Assembly (NCBI RefSeq): GCF_029168945.1
Contig: NC_083603.1
Coordinates: 22,134,001 to 22,198,000 of the forward strand
DNA: 64,000 bases
Origin: Cannabis sativa
Taxonomy: Eukaryota > Streptophyta > Magnoliopsida > Rosales > Cannabaceae
Reading direction: 5' to 3'
The position numbers and the translations under genes were made by a program. The notes below the pieces were generated by a model that worked only from the letters and a program-made list of their open reading frames with translations, was not told the origin of the DNA and did no database searches. Shown piece by piece: positions 42,639-54,797 of the stretch (position 1 is the stretch's first letter; every line of letters starts with the position of its first letter).

Positions 42639-43904
42639 ATGGCCTCTTCCTCCTCCACTCCCAACCTTCTCACCCCTCTCTCCGAAGAAGAAAGCCTCAT
42701 TCATGATTTCGATCACATATCCATCTCTTCCTCGTCTGACCCAAATGCCTTCTGCCTCATCTTCAAGCTCCTCTCCCCCAGAACTGCTAAGCCTGCTTGG
42801 ATCAAAAAGGCTATGTCTGAGGCATGGACCCTTCGTTTCCCAACCAAAATTTCTGAATACCACTCTGGGCTTTTTCTGGCCACATTCCAATGTGATGGGG
42901 ATCGTCGTCGCGTCCTCGAAGAGCAACCCTGGCACTTTGATAAGTTCCTCATTGTATTCACCCATCCTGACGTTTCCCTAACCCCCACCCCTGAAAGCAT
43001 CCGATATACCCCCTTCTGGATTCAAGCCCACCGTATCCCCTTTGGTCGCAGAAGTCTTCAGCTGGCCCAGTTCATAGCTGATGAACTGGGTGATCTTATT
43101 GAAATCTACCCACTTTCCCTGCTCGAGAACTCTGGTCCTTTCCTTAGGCTCAGAGTCTTGCTAGACATTACCAAGCCTCTGCGCAGGGGTATGACTATCC
43201 GTTTTAGGTCCATTCATGAGCCTAAATGGATAAGTTTCAAATATGAAAGCCTTCCAAATTTCTGCTACTTCTGTGGTCGACTGGATCACACTTACAACAA
43301 ATGTTCTCGTTACCTTCTCCGTTGTGATAATTTTCCTTCCCCTCCTATTCTTGAATACACTGACTTTCTTCGTGCTCCGGCCCAATCCCATCTCAAAAAG
43401 AATCTGTTTGACATCTCCAATGCTACTCCGTTTGAGGAGCTTATCCCTCCTCTTGCCTCCCCGGCCCACAGTCTCCAGCATGCAGTTGACCAGTTCCTTC
43501 GTGTCCATTCCCCACCTCACACCACCACCATTGTTACGTCCACATGCCTTTCCCCAAATTTCGCCCCCCCTCAGTCAACTCATCAAGCCACTCCAACCCC
43601 AATCATGACCACATCCACCATTTCTCACACTGTCAAAGGGAAAGGCATTGCTTTCCCTGTCTCTGAACCACCTATTTCCAGGCCCCCGGGCATTGTTATC
43701 CAAGAATCCTCCACAAGATCTTCTCCCACTTCCTCAGTGGGAACCCGTAAACACTTCACTAGAAAATCCACTCAAGTTGGGGACTCTGTCAGGAGTATGC
43801 TCAAGCGTGCTCGTGCAGCCCCTGGTGATGATGCTGTGGTCCCTTCTGTTTCTGATGATGAACCAACGGCGGGTGTCGCTACGCGACCCCGCCGAGAAAA
43901 ATGA
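42639..43904 (+). CDS. LINE2 ORF1, nucleic-acid-binding protein with DUF4283 and zinc knuckle
   Basis: 421 residues from the ATG at 42639 (MASSSSTPNL), the position equivalent to the LINE1 start. The frame is open further up, to 42141, through leader. DUF4283 pattern: GLFLATFQCDGDRRRVLEEQ, PWHF, FWIQAHRI. Then LRRGMTIRF, KWISFKYESLPNFCYFCGRL and the CCHC knuckle CYFCGRLDHTYNKC. A long Ser/Thr/Pro linker follows, with SMLKRARAAPGDD near the end. The role is RNA binding in the LINE particle. Its TGA overlaps the ORF2 start as ATGA at 43901-43904, as in LINE1. The frame is intact. Confidence 0.87.
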   Translation: MASSSSTPNLLTPLSEEESLIHDFDHISISSSSDPNAFCLIFKLLSPRTAKPAWIKKAMSEAWTLRFPTKISEYHSGLFLATFQCDGDRRRVLEEQPWHFDKFLIVFTHPDVSLTPTPESIRYTPFWIQAHRIPFGRRSLQLAQFIADELGDLIEIYPLSLLENSGPFLRLRVLLDITKPLRRGMTIRFRSIHEPKWISFKYESLPNFCYFCGRLDHTYNKCSRYLLRCDNFPSPPILEYTDFLRAPAQSHLKKNLFDISNATPFEELIPPLASPAHSLQHAVDQFLRVHSPPHTTTIVTSTCLSPNFAPPQSTHQATPTPIMTTSTISHTVKGKGIAFPVSEPPISRPPGIVIQESSTRSSPTSSVGTRKHFTRKSTQVGDSVRSMLKRARAAPGDDAVVPSVSDDEPTAGVATRPRREK

Positions 43905-46900
43905 ATCTCTGCAGTTGGAACGCTCGAGGTTTAGGGAGTTCTCGAGCGTTCCGTCACCTCTCCCTTCTGGTCAAGCAACACCAGCCTGTCCTGCTTTTTG
44001 TTATGGAAACCAAGCTGCCTGCCAACCGGGGACTCAACTTGAAGTATAAGCTTAATTTTGATAATGTTTTTGAAGTTCCTAGGAATGGGTTAGGGGGGGT
44101 CTTTTGCTTTTTTGGAAAAACTGTATCGATGTAACTGTGGTTTCTTACTCCCTTAATCACATAGACTGTTATATAAATAACTCTAATGATATCAACTGGC
44201 ATTTCACTGGTTTCTATGGTTCTCCTTATGTTAATTCTAAAATTTTTACTTGGACGCTTCTTAATCGCTTATTTGATACTGCCCCTTTATTACCATGGTT
44301 AGTGATAGGAGATTTTAACGATTATTTATCCCTCAATGATCGCAACTCTGCCACTCCTCCTCCCCCTCACGCTATGCACCAATTTCACTCCTTCCTTCAT
44401 TCATGCAATTTAACTCCTCTTCCATGCACGGGAAACAAATTCACCTGGCGCCATGGTTCCACTCTGGAACGCCTCGACTGGTGCACTACTTCCCCTTCAT
44501 GGAAGGCTCTTTTCCCTCATGCCTCTCTCACCCATTTGGGCTTTTATGGCTCTGATCACAGGGCCCTTAAACTCCAACTGGAAGACACTTCCTTCAGAAA
44601 CCATCACCACTCTCGTTTCCACCTTGAGAACTATCTTCTTAACGACCCCTCCTTCCCAACCATGGTCCGAGACTCTTGGTACACTCATTCCTCCCCTTCC
44701 CCCCTCCCTCTTCAGCATTTCCTCAACAAACAATCTTCTTGCCTCTCTACTATTAAGGTCTGGCAATCATCACAACCCTCCCTTAAACACCAAATTTCTC
44801 GCACTCAAGCTGAACTTGACCGGCTGTTAAATAACAATCACTCAGCTCACCTTGATAACCAACAGATATCTCATCTCCAATCTGAGCTTAATCGGCTCCT
44901 CCTAAAAGATGAAATCTATTGGAAACAAAGATCAAGGGTTGCCTGGCTTCGTGCTGGAGACAAGAATACCCGGTTTTTCCACTAAAAAGCTTCTAATCGA
45001 AAACGCAACAATTACATTCGGGCTCTCACTCTTCCTGATGGTTCCATCATTCATGACACTCAAACCATTTGTGCCCAATTTCTTTCTTTTTACACTGATC
45101 TTTTTACCTCTCAAGGAACCTCCCCATCTGCCATCTCTTCCATCCTTCAGGGGGTCACCAAGTCTCTTTCCTCTGTTCAATCTGCTTTCCTTGCTGAGCC
45201 CTTTACTGCTGAGGAGATTAAAACAGCCATGTTTAGTCTCTCTGGAGACAAATCCCCCGGCCCTGATGGCCTAAACTCTTTTTTCTATCAGAAAAATTGG
45301 GACACTATCGGTCATGATCTCACTCAGGGTCTTCTTCACATTCTCAATAGTCATGCTGATTTTTCTCAAATCAATAACACTATATTGGTCCTCATCCCTA
45401 AAAAGAAAAATCCTAAAAATGTTCGTGATTTTCGTCCAATCAGCCTCTGCAACACTTTGTATAAGTGCCTCTCTAAGGTTTTGGCTAATCGACTTAAACT
45501 TGTTCTTCACTCTATTATTAGTCATAACCAAAGTGCTTTCCTCTCTGGGAGGCAAATCACGGATAACATTGTCATTGCCAATGAACTCATTCATGCCATT
45601 CATTCTAGAAAGCATGGCAAAGTTGGATGGGCTGCGATCAAATTGGATATGGAAAAAGCCTTTGACCGTGTTGAATGGTCTTTCATTTCTCATTTCCTTC
45701 ACCATATTGGTGCCCCTCCTACTTTCACTTCCCTCATTCATAAATGCCTCTCCACTGTCACCTATCAACTGTCCCTAAATGGTCAATTATCAAAGGTGTT
45801 TTCTTCCTCACGAGGCATTCGTCAAGGTGACCCTTTATCACCTTATCTTTTCTTAATCGTGGCTGAAGGCTTGTCTGCTGCCATTCGCCTTCATGAAGAA
45901 GCCAACCTTCTCTCAGGTATTAAAATTTGCCGCGGGGCTCCTGTTTTTTCCCACCTTCTCTTTGCTGATGATATCATGGTTTTTGCCCCTGTTTCTACCC
46001 AATCCTCGGAGGCTATAAATCACATTTTGCATCTTTATCATGAAGCCTCTGGTCAATCTGTTAACAGGGACAAGTCTTCCATTCTCTTCTCCCCTAACAC
46101 ATCTTCTGATTCTCAAACAAATTTTCGATCTTCCTTATTACTTCAGGGTGAAGGTTTCATTAGTAAATATCTTGGGGTTCCTCACTGTATAGGTAGAGTC
46201 AAGAACTCTGTTTTTCACTATCTTATCCAAAAAACTTCTTCTAAACTTAGTTCTTGGAATGAAAAACTTTTTTCCCGTGCTGGCAAAGAAATTCTTATTA
46301 AATCAGTCATCCAAGCAATCCCTTCTTTTGCCATGTCCTGTTTCAGACTTCCAAAATCCACCTGTGCCTCAATTCAAAGCTTAACAGCTAAATTCTGGTG
46401 GGGCTCCTCTTCGAATAAACAAAAGATTCACTGGAAAAATTGGCCTGCTCTCTCGGCTTCCAAGTTTTTTGGTGGCTTGGGATTTCGTTCCCTTACTTCA
46501 CACAATCAAGCTCTTCTAGCCAAGCAGGCTTGGCGGATTTGGTCCAACCCTGACTCCCTGTTACACTCTCTGCTTAAGGCGCGGTATTTTAAACATTCTG
46601 ATCTTCTCCACGCCCCTAAAGGTCATAACCCGTCTTTTACCTGGAGAAGTCTCCTTTGGGGCACTCAACTTCTCAATCAGGGCCTTGTTTGGAAAATCTC
46701 CTCTGGTAATGATGTACCTCTCTCTGCCCCAAACTGGATCCCCAACATTTCACACCCAACTTTACTTCATCCCATTGATCCCTCCTCTTCCACTGTTTCC
46801 TTTTTTATTACTCATGATCGCACCTGGGATATTGATAAACTGTACCATTATTTCCCATCTTATCAGGCTGAGGCTATCCTTAACATTCCTTTGGATATTG

Positions 46901-47937
46901 GATCTTCGGATACCCTCATCTGGGGATCGCATCACTCTGGCCTTTTCACTGTTAATTCAGCATATCATTTAGCCCAGTCCAAGGCCCTCAATTCCTCTCC
47001 TTCTACTTCCAACCCCAACCCTTATAAGGATTGGTGGAAAACTCTTTGGACCTTGAAAATCCCTCCCAAAATTAAACACTTCACTTGGAAAGCTTTCAAC
47101 CACCTTCTCCCGTGTTCTTTAAACCTGTTCCTTAAACATGCTATCCCTTCTCCTACTTGCTCTTTTTGTGGGGTAGAAGCAGAATCGGTCTCTCATGCTC
47201 TCCTTCACTGTACCAAAGTCAAACGAATTTGGCATCATACCATCTTTAAGCAGTTTTTTCAAGACCATTTCAGGCTCGACATTAAAGATTTCTATCTTCT
47301 CAGTCTTTCGCTGCTTCCCAAAGACCATATTCCCTTGTTTCTTGGTATAATCTGGCAAACTTGGAACATCAGAAATGCCCACCTCTTTCAAAAACATTCT
47401 CCTCAGGCTAATGTTCAAGAAACGTTTGCAAGCTTTTTGCAGGATTACCAGGAAGCCCAAGCTCTCTCCCCTAGCTCTCACCACACTGTCACTCATTGCT
47501 CTGCTGATTTGGATCACATTTTGACCCCCTCTTCTACGGCACTTTTTGTCGATGCTGCACTTAACACTCATGCCCCTGCTACTGGTATTGGATTGGTTTT
47601 TATGCAGGGTCTCTCTCATGTTCTTCTGTCTACAAGGATTTTCAAGCCCGGAGCGTCTTCCCCTCTCTTTGCAGAAGCTCAAGCTCTCTATGAAGGTTTG
47701 AAGTGGTGTGTTGCTTCTAATTTGCAGCCACGGTTTGTCTTCTCAGATTGCCTTAACCTCATTACCAAGGTGAATGGTAATTGGCAGGATAATTCTTCTT
47801 TATCCTCCCTTGTTCAAAGGATCAGAACCTTCCTCTCCAGTTACCCTGAAGCAACTTTGATGCATGTCCATCGCCAACACAACGACAAGGCTCATTCCCT
47901 TGCAAGGCTTGCTCTCAGGTTGAGAGATGAAGACTAG
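43901..47937 (+). pseudogene. LINE2 ORF2: endonuclease, reverse transcriptase, zf-RVT, RNase H-like (frameshifted)
   Basis: It starts NLCSWNARGLGSSRAF with catalytic METK. The frame is lost at a seven-G run (about 44091-44099; ...VPRNGLGG) and resumes as [10 protein letters not shown] with GFYGSP, GDFN, ERLDW and GSDHRAL. One TAA stop at 44983-44985 (after TRFFH) breaks the segment before the RT. The rest is open to 47937: SGDKSPGPDGLNSFFYQKNW, RPISLCNTLYK, KLDMEKAFDRVEW, RGIRQGDPLSPYLF, FADD (45961-45972), zf-RVT (WWKTLWTLKIPPKIKHFTW), RNase H-like (FVDAAL, AEAQAL, SDCL). Only two lesions separate it from a complete protein. One is in the same G run as in LINE1. Confidence 0.88.
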
Positions 47938-48046
47938 GCGGTTCTCTTAACCCTTTTAGGCTGTGTTGTACCTCTCTCTGTTTCTTTGTTAATCAGCCTC
48001 TTGTTATTTCAAAAAAAAAAAAAAAAAAAAAAAACAATGACTTTGG

Positions 48047-48210
48047 TAAATTTATATTCAACAATGACCAGTTCAATGTCAATTACGAATCTTATTGTGG
48101 CTTACCCAACAATTTCTCTAAGATTTATATTTTATATTCACAACAAAAACAGGAAAAGGGAAAAGAAAAAAAAAAATTCCTGGATCGCAATACATCTACA
48201 CATTACCTAA
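48047..48210. other. Spacer
   Basis: Short AT-rich stretch. It repeats attcaacaatgacc soon after the LINE target duplication. Confidence 0.4.
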
Positions 48211-48702
48211 GGTGCCGTTTGGTAATACTTTTATTTTTTAATTTTTTAATCACAAAATGAAAGTAAAACTTTTGTTTTTAAAAAAATTATTTTTGAAAAA
48301 CAAAAATGCGTTCTGTAACCACTTTTGTTTTTTCAATTTTAAAAACTAGAAAACAAAAGTGTGTTCTGTAAAGTTCATTTTTATTTTTATTTTTTGATTT
48401 TATTTAATTCGTGTCTAGGTCCGGGGTCGGATTCGGGTTCAAGTCAAAAGTCGGGTTCAACGCCAGGACCGTTGGGAGGGGATTTGGGTCCGGGTCTGGT
48501 CGTAATCCAAAAGATTGATTAAGAAAAAAAAACTGTTTAAAAAAATATTGAAAGTGATTTTTTTTGTTTTTAAAATTTTGATTTCTAATTATAAAATTGA
48601 AAAGTAAAAACAGTTTTATTGAAACATGTTTTTGAAAAATATTTTCACTTTTCTACTTTTAAAAACAAAAAACTGATTAAAAAAGTGTTACCAAACGGCA
48701 CC
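48211..48702. mobile_element. Tourist-like MITE (PIF/Harbinger type)
   Basis: 492 bp with ends GGTGCCGTTTGGTAATAC and, complemented, GGTGCCGTTTGGTAACAC, and the 3-bp duplication TAA at 48208-48210 and 48703-48705. Arms are rich in aaaaactgtttt-like words. A GC-rich core (about 48415-48510, cgggttcaagtcaaaagtcg) is of unknown origin. No coding sequence. Confidence 0.8.
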
Positions 48703-48705
48703 TAA

Positions 48706-48825
48706 GCTAACTAATTCAACTTAAAATTCCTTGAGAAATTAACAACTTTTCTTGTCCTTACCCAAAAATTAATTGTGAGCTGATTCACCTTATGTTAATT
48801 TACTTTATAATTTGAGATAAAGCAA

Positions 48826-48892
<67 letters not shown>

Positions 48893-49124
48893 TATTCTGA
48901 AATAAAAATAATTTTCTTTTTGAAATAAAAATAATTTAAACAAACAAAATAAACACACTCTTAAATAATAATATTGGCTGAGGTCTTGACATATTTACGT
49001 ATATACAACATTAAAATAAAACTTATTATATGTATAAATTGAATAATGCACAGTGAAATGAATGAAAAAAAAGAGATCCTCACACAAACACATGGATGTT
49101 ATGTATGTATATATATATGAGTAC
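48706..49124. repeat. AT-rich spacer with (AAT)n microsatellite
   Basis: (AAT)n occupies 48825-48891, about 22 units. No gene is seen. Confidence 0.85.
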
Positions 49125-50157
49125 TGTTATATTCGAAATTCGGCTACTATCTCAATGGAGGACACGTGTCAAGATAAAGGAAATATGGACCGATAAAATC
49201 ACTTTTAATGGAATAACTCATTAATTGCATAAGTAGCAGAGCATACTGGCAACTCGCTGACTATAAGGTCTTTTTTGCGAGGAAAAGATATGCAAACTGT
49301 TGTTTGGTATATTAACGAGAAACCATATGTCACTGAATGCATAAAGCGAGGCATCAACTCCGTTATATCTGGGAAGACGAAAGCGACGCATATCGACTGT
49401 GAAAACACTTAGCAAATAATGTACAAACTAAGTATAACAGTCGGGTTGGCTCGAGACCTAATAAGCGAGGTGCCTATCTCGCTCTAGGAAGGCTCATTCC
49501 TATAACTTCCCCGAGTTAACTTCAGACATCTTCTCTGAGAGACTTACCATCTCGACGAGTCAGAAGGTAATATTCAAGTGAGCCTCGAGAAACTCTCTGT
49601 TAATAAAAACTGCGATTGTCACAAATAAAGCATTAAGCTTTCAAACAAAGAAGCAACAAGGCGTACATTGTCGACCTCGGAAGGATAAAAAAAAAGGCTT
49701 CAGCTCGCTTTCACGGTCATTGGAACCAAACTCCTGTCGAGACATCCCTGAACGTTACAGTTAAAGACGTGTTTTAAATACACGAGCGGGAAAATCACAA
49801 CTATATGATTTTCAAATAAAAACTGCATTTACACTACGTGATATGTAATCAAACCCCATGATTTCAGGGGATAATCATTGTAAAAGGATTACGGTCAACT
49901 TTATGATTCATGACCAACTATGTAATTATAACTAGTGGCAAGTAAGATCAAAAAGGAGACAAAAAATGATACAAAAGAGGCCCTGAAAAACTATCAGAAA
50001 TCTAATAAGATTGACTCGTGAACTATGCAGGATTTTAACTGCAAAACCACGTAAAAAATCTTGTGTGTTCATACTTTTTATTTTTCAAATTTTTATTTTT
50101 CTACGTGAGATTGTCACTATTACGCTCAAATTTAGTTAATGAAAATCTGCGTTAACA
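49125..50157 (+). repeat. 5' LTR of the Tat-like element
   Basis: 1,033 bases from TGTTATATTCG to ATCTGCGTTAACA. The end is set by the TG...CA rule and by the following gtttggtgctttcattgaga, a sequence often seen just after the 5' LTR in this lineage. The partner LTR is not in the window, so the left edge is less certain. Confidence 0.65.
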
Positions 50158-50237
50158 GTTTGGTGCTTTCATTGAGAACCTTTGTGAAAAAGCTCAGAAA
50201 AACCCTCCTTTTTTTTGAACAAAAAACTACCTCCTTC

Positions 50238-52530
50238 ATGGCTGAAAACCCAAAAAATATTAATACCTCACATGAGGAAACTCATCATCATCCTGGGAAA
50301 GAGCCCATGGGCTCCAGAAGGTCTACCAACCCACAGTCCAAACGGACCAACCGTTCCAAGAGGACTCAACCTAAGGGTGGCCCCAGCACTCGGACCACAC
50401 GTTCCCGGAGGACCCAACCTGACGTTGGTCATAGTACGCGAACAACGCGCTCGAGGAGAACTCAGCGTGGGAATGACCATAAGCCTGGAATGAGGGATGA
50501 AGAGCCCAATCGTGGAGGTACCCAGGCTATGGGAGAAGATACGTATGAAACGGAAAATTGCCGCCTTAGGCGCCATTTAGAAGAGGCACAGCGGCGGAAC
50601 GCTGAATTAGAGCGTGATGCAGCCGCGGTTAGGGCGGCACAGGGGACTAACGCTCAAAATCAACCTGAACCTGGAGTGAGAAGACCACGAGGTAGGTCTC
50701 GTGACTCACGAACCAGGAGACAGGAAAATACCTGGGAAGAACAACCAGGGAAAATGAGATACCTCCTAAAAATCAAAATGATCAGCCAGAATTCTCTCAC
50801 AGAAATGAGAATGGGAGGCAACTAGAAACTGATGAACAAGAAATATCTCATGAAAATGAGGAGGATCTTGGGACTCAACTTGGAGAACAAAGGTCACCTG
50901 CGAGAAATCACTAATGTTCTTCACGAACCCATAGAGCGAGGGCTCGTACAGACCCTAATGGGGGAAATACGACAAACCACACTCAAGGGGAAAGAACAGA
51001 GCGTGAAGAAGCAAGTGTGACCTCAAGGGAGTCAAGGACCCACAGTCGATCAACTCAAAGAGGAGAAAGTACTCAATGAGCTAATGATCAAGAAAGCATG
51101 GGAACCAGTAAATCCGCGAGTCACTCAAAGATGAAGTCCATGAGCAGGATGAGGTCTGTCAGTAATTACTCCCAACCGGATCTACGAGAGCACTTGAATC
51201 GAAAGAAACCTGACCTTCGCCAACAACTCAGTCAAATGCAAGAGGATCCCATCCAATTGCGAATAAACGAGTTCGAGGACAAGTTCAAGAGATATCAAGT
51301 GGGGGAACTAGGGAGACAATCTGGATACGACTTAGACAAGGAGCTTGAGCCGTATCACACAGATATTATGAATACCCCTTTTCCCATGGAATTAAAAAAC
51401 CCGCATCCTTTACCCTTGGGATTTAAAAACCCGCATATCTCTTCGTATGACGGAACCACTAATCCAGTCTTGCATTTGAACAACTTTAATACAATAATGG
51501 AAGCAAGTAATGTGACGAACAATTTATGATGTATCTTGTTCCCCACCTCGCTTGTTGGAGCAGCAAGCAGCTGGTTTAATAAGTTTACTCACCATTCAAT
51601 AACTTCCTGGGAACAGCTGTCCAGGGATTTCAAGAAACAGTTCCAGGCTGCTAGGGATAGACGACCCGAAGCGGCCTCGCTAACCAATATAAAGCAACAC
51701 CAGTGAGACACTTAAAGCATACTTAAGTCATTTTAGCATGGCTGTTTCTAGGGTTAGGAATTTCAATGATAGTACACAACTTACATCCCTTCAGGCGGGG
51801 ATCTCTACTGATCCATCAACCGCTGGGGGCGAGCTGTGGGATGACATACAAGGTCATCCAGTAACAAACATCACTGAGTTCAACGAAAGGGCTCAGGTAT
51901 TCATTCGAAAAGAAGAAGCTCGAAAGGAAATGAATTTGTTGAAAATAGGCTCGAGAGGCAAACCCAGCAACTTTTCAACAAGTACTGTCTCAACGAGAAT
52001 CGATAACTCGGAGGCTTCTGGCTCGAAGAGAAAGGACGGTTCTAAGGAACCGTCAAAGGATAAAAAGAAATAGAAGAAGCACGATAAGTATGTGCCAGTG
52101 CTCGAAGAGAAAGGACGGTTCTAAGGAACCGTCAAAGGATAAAAAGAAATAGAAGAAGCACAATAAGTACGTGCCAGTGTATACAATTTATACCGAGCTT
52201 AATGAAACTCAAGAGAATATTTACCTCACACATGAGCAAAAGGTTACCTTCAGCAAGCCTGAGTCCATAAAGAATGCGAGGAGCAAAAGAGATCCTAACA
52301 GGTATTGTAAATTCCATAAGGATATTAGGTACACAATCGACGACTGTCGCCAATTGAAAGATGAGATAGAAAGTTTCATCGCTCGAGGCCACTTTAAACA
52401 GTACGTGAAGAGACAGGGCCATGGATACAACCAGCCCAGTTTTCTCGATAACCCAAGTAACCAGGGGTTACAACCTCTTCTTGTTGAAGGGGAGGAGATC
52501 CTGGTTATTTCAAAGGGCCACATATCGTAG
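50238..52530 (+). pseudogene. gag of the Tat-like element (broken)
   Basis: The start is at ATG 50238 (MAENPKNINTSHEE), outside the LTR. The frame is open to 50825, then continues in other frames at 51098-51529 (IQLRINEFEDKFKRYQVGEL; SSYDGTTNPVLHLNNFNTIM; stop at 51527), 51738-52073 ([20 protein letters not shown]) and 52171-52530 (RDPNRYCKFHKDIRYTIDDC, the Cys/His segment before protease). At least three frame changes and a stop separate these parts. A 79-bp tandem duplication (52022-52179) also interrupts it. In the intact family this protein forms the virus-like particle. Confidence 0.75.
52022..52179 (+). repeat. 79-bp tandem duplication in the Tat-like gag
   Basis: Units 52022-52100 and 52101-52179 (ctcgaagagaaaggacggtt to gtgccagtg) differ by two bases. 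The unit is not a multiple of three, so it changes frame, and each unit contains an in-frame TAG-like break in the lysine-rich stretch. Confidence 0.9.
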
Positions 52531-52559
52531 GGGAGAGCAATAACGCCCAAAAAAGATAT

Positions 52560-53009
52560 GTGAAAGAAATAAAGAACGAGCAGTCGACATTTGATCCATT
52601 GGTGATTACCATTCAACTCGCCAATAAAAGGATAAAGAGGGTGTTAATAGACGACGGGAGCTCAATAAATATCCTTTATAAGGAAACGCTGAGGAAGATG
52701 GGGCTCGAAAAAGCCAAATTGAGGCCTTGTATGGTAAATCTTTACAACTTCACTAGAGGCAGCATTGCCAGTCTTGGTATAATCGAGCTCGCATTAACCT
52801 TGGGCGAGGCACCCTTATCCGCCACTGTTATGCAAGACTTCCTAGTTATCGACCTGCCATCGACTTACAACATATTGTTGGGTCGTCCAGCATTGATCGG
52901 ACTAGGGGCAGTTAGTTTGATCAAACACATTTCCTTGAAGTTCCAAACACTAGAAGGTGTGGGTTGGTGCGGGGTGATCAGATGTTGGCTCGCGATTGCT
53001 ATCGCATAG
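52560..53009 (+). pseudogene. Aspartic protease of the Tat-like element
   Basis: The open stretch reads [20 protein letters not shown], with the D-[DT]-G-S catalytic loop typical of Tat proteases, then [20 protein letters not shown] and [16 protein letters not shown]. The frame continues a little as 52964-53215 in another phase. The enzyme would cleave the polyprotein. It is cut off from gag and RT by frame changes. Confidence 0.75.
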
Positions 53010-53399
53010 AGTTGCAGCATAGGAAAGCCGATCACCAGTTAATGGCAATCTTGGCAAAAGAAAGTGAAAGGAAGGACGAAGATCTTGACCCCCAAGTTCA
53101 AGATGAAAGAAACTTATTAAAACCAATCGAAGAATTGGAAGAAGTTATTCTCGACCCAAGGAAACCCACAAAGTGTGTTTACATTGGGAAGAACCTGGAA
53201 GAGCAGCTAAAATAGCAGCTAATAAGTTTTTTAAAGGCGAACAAGGATCAATTCGCCTGGAGCCATGGGGATATGATAGGGATCGACCCTAACATTATCT
53301 GCCATCATTTAAATGTTGATCCAAACTACCTAGCGAAGAGGCAGAAAAGGAGACCCTTGGATTCCCGAGAGACAAAGGGCACTAAAATAGGAAGTGGAC

Positions 53400-53780
53400 A
53401 AGCTGTTAGTCAATGACTTTATATGCGAGGTATTTTATCCCTCGTAGATAGCTAATTCAGTTCTCTTCCCAAAGCCAAACGGAACTTGGAGAGCTTGTAT
53501 TAATTTTTCTGATCTGAATAAGGCATGCCCAAAAGATTGTTTTCCACTACCAAGGATTGACCAGTTAGTGGATGCAACTGCTGCGCACGAGCTTATGTCA
53601 TTTATGGATGCATATTCTGGATATAACCAGATAAAAATGCATGTCCCAGATCAAGAACATACAAGCTTTGTAACTAACATGGGACTCTATTGTTATAAAG
53701 TCATGCCATTTGGATGCTAGGGCAACATATCAACGATTGGTAAACGAAATGTTCGCAAACCAGATCGGACGGAACATGGA
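53400..53780 (+). pseudogene. Reverse transcriptase start of the Tat-like element (truncated)
   Basis: It reads, with frame breaks, NSVLFPKPNGTWRACINFSD, LNKACPKDCFPLPRIDQLVD, FMDAYSGYNQIKMH and YKVMPFG, the fingers and start of the palm. About eight bases are missing after MPFG (ggatgctaggg), destroying the frame. At 53780 the minus-strand Tekay LTR begins. Confidence 0.8.
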
Positions 53781-54190
53781 TGTAACGCCCTAATGCTAAG
53801 GCACGCTACAATGATTTTTCAATTATTGTGCAATCTTTGCTAATCAAAGAATTTTCTCGAAAAATGTGTCAAATTAAAACTATTTCATTAAATATTAAAC
53901 TTTGTAATATAATAAAATATTTAAAAGTGTCAGGATCCCGTTTCTAAACTTTTTAAAGTTAATATTTCAAAATACACAAATTACAGGTCGCACAACGACT
54001 ATCAAAATACAACTCCCAGATGTCCCGAGACCGAACACTCCAGGTCACGCTGCTTGACATGTACAATCCCATCTGAGCTCAGGTTCACTCCTGTTCAGCC
54101 TTTGCCTTTCCTTTACCTACACATGGAAGCATAACTGTGAGTCGACAAACTCAGTAAGAAATGCATATAACATATCATATAATTTCCGAC

Positions 54191-54222
54191 CTGTAAATAG
54201 GCGCCCATACACCTATTTACAG
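54191..54222. other. Conserved hairpin in the Tekay LTR (minus element)
   Basis: Perfect 11-bp arms ctgtaaatagg and cctatttacag surround a 10-base loop. The same arms occur in the other Tekay LTR at 60588-60619. Confidence 0.8.
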
Positions 54223-54797
54223 AGCTTAACAGATGAGTATGAACGTTCTAACTAGGATACGACCATGTACCATGTACCACATGCACTCAGTATATCATCG
54301 TACTAGTGTAGGTAGGGTATGACCGCACCTTGAGTACTGTTAGTGTTGTACCACAGACACCTTGTAACTTCCCGTACAAGTTCTGGTAACACCATAACGT
54401 ACTTCCAAACATCATACACCTTACCAATGCACTCTGTACCACAACCGTACAAGTGTTGGTAGTGCATGAATCACAACAAATAAGCATGTATATACAAACA
54501 CATATACATACATTCAGATAATCACATCACACATTATACACAGTTCTTACTTGTTTTCTGAATTCAAGTGTGCTGGCCGACCTGAATGGAAATCTCGTGC
54601 TAGATGGATGCCCTAATCACATTTTGAAACTGGGTAAGTTACATGATTAAAACCCTAATCCTGGGAAGCCCAAAACAAAAACCCTAGGTTTTGCTATGCT
54701 CTTAACGGGTTATTCTAACTCTGGAAATGGGGAAACACCCAATCGAGGCACTGAAATGGACAAAAATTGAGAAAACGAAGTGTTCGCGAATCCTGCC

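Larger units (their letters stand above)
42059..48034 (+). mobile_element. Full-length L1-type LINE (LINE2)
   Basis: A 5.98 kb non-LTR retrotransposon with a C/T-rich leader, ORF1 (42639-43904), ORF2 (43901-47937, broken), a ~70-base 3' UTR and a 24-A tail (48011-48034). Fourteen-base target duplications flank it. Coding composition is C-rich, unlike LINE1, although domain order and many motifs agree, so the two belong to different subfamilies of the same clade. Both 3' ends finish ttatttc or ttaatttc before the tail. Confidence 0.93.
49125..53780 (+). mobile_element. Tat-like Ty3/gypsy element, 5' part only
   Basis: It begins with an LTR (49125-50157), then a primer-site region, gag, protease and the start of RT. 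It stops at 53780, where the minus-strand Tekay element is inserted. The rest, with the 3' LTR, would lie beyond the right edge if kept. The gag motif WFNKFTHHSITSWEQLSRDF and the protease/RT types fit the non-chromovirus Tat lineage. The coding region has several stops and frame changes, so the copy is dead. Confidence 0.8.

Noticed and set aside
38786..48891. CRISPR-like or satellite arrays at (TA)n, (TTA)n and (AAT)n
   Set aside because: They are simple microsatellites with no spacer structure.
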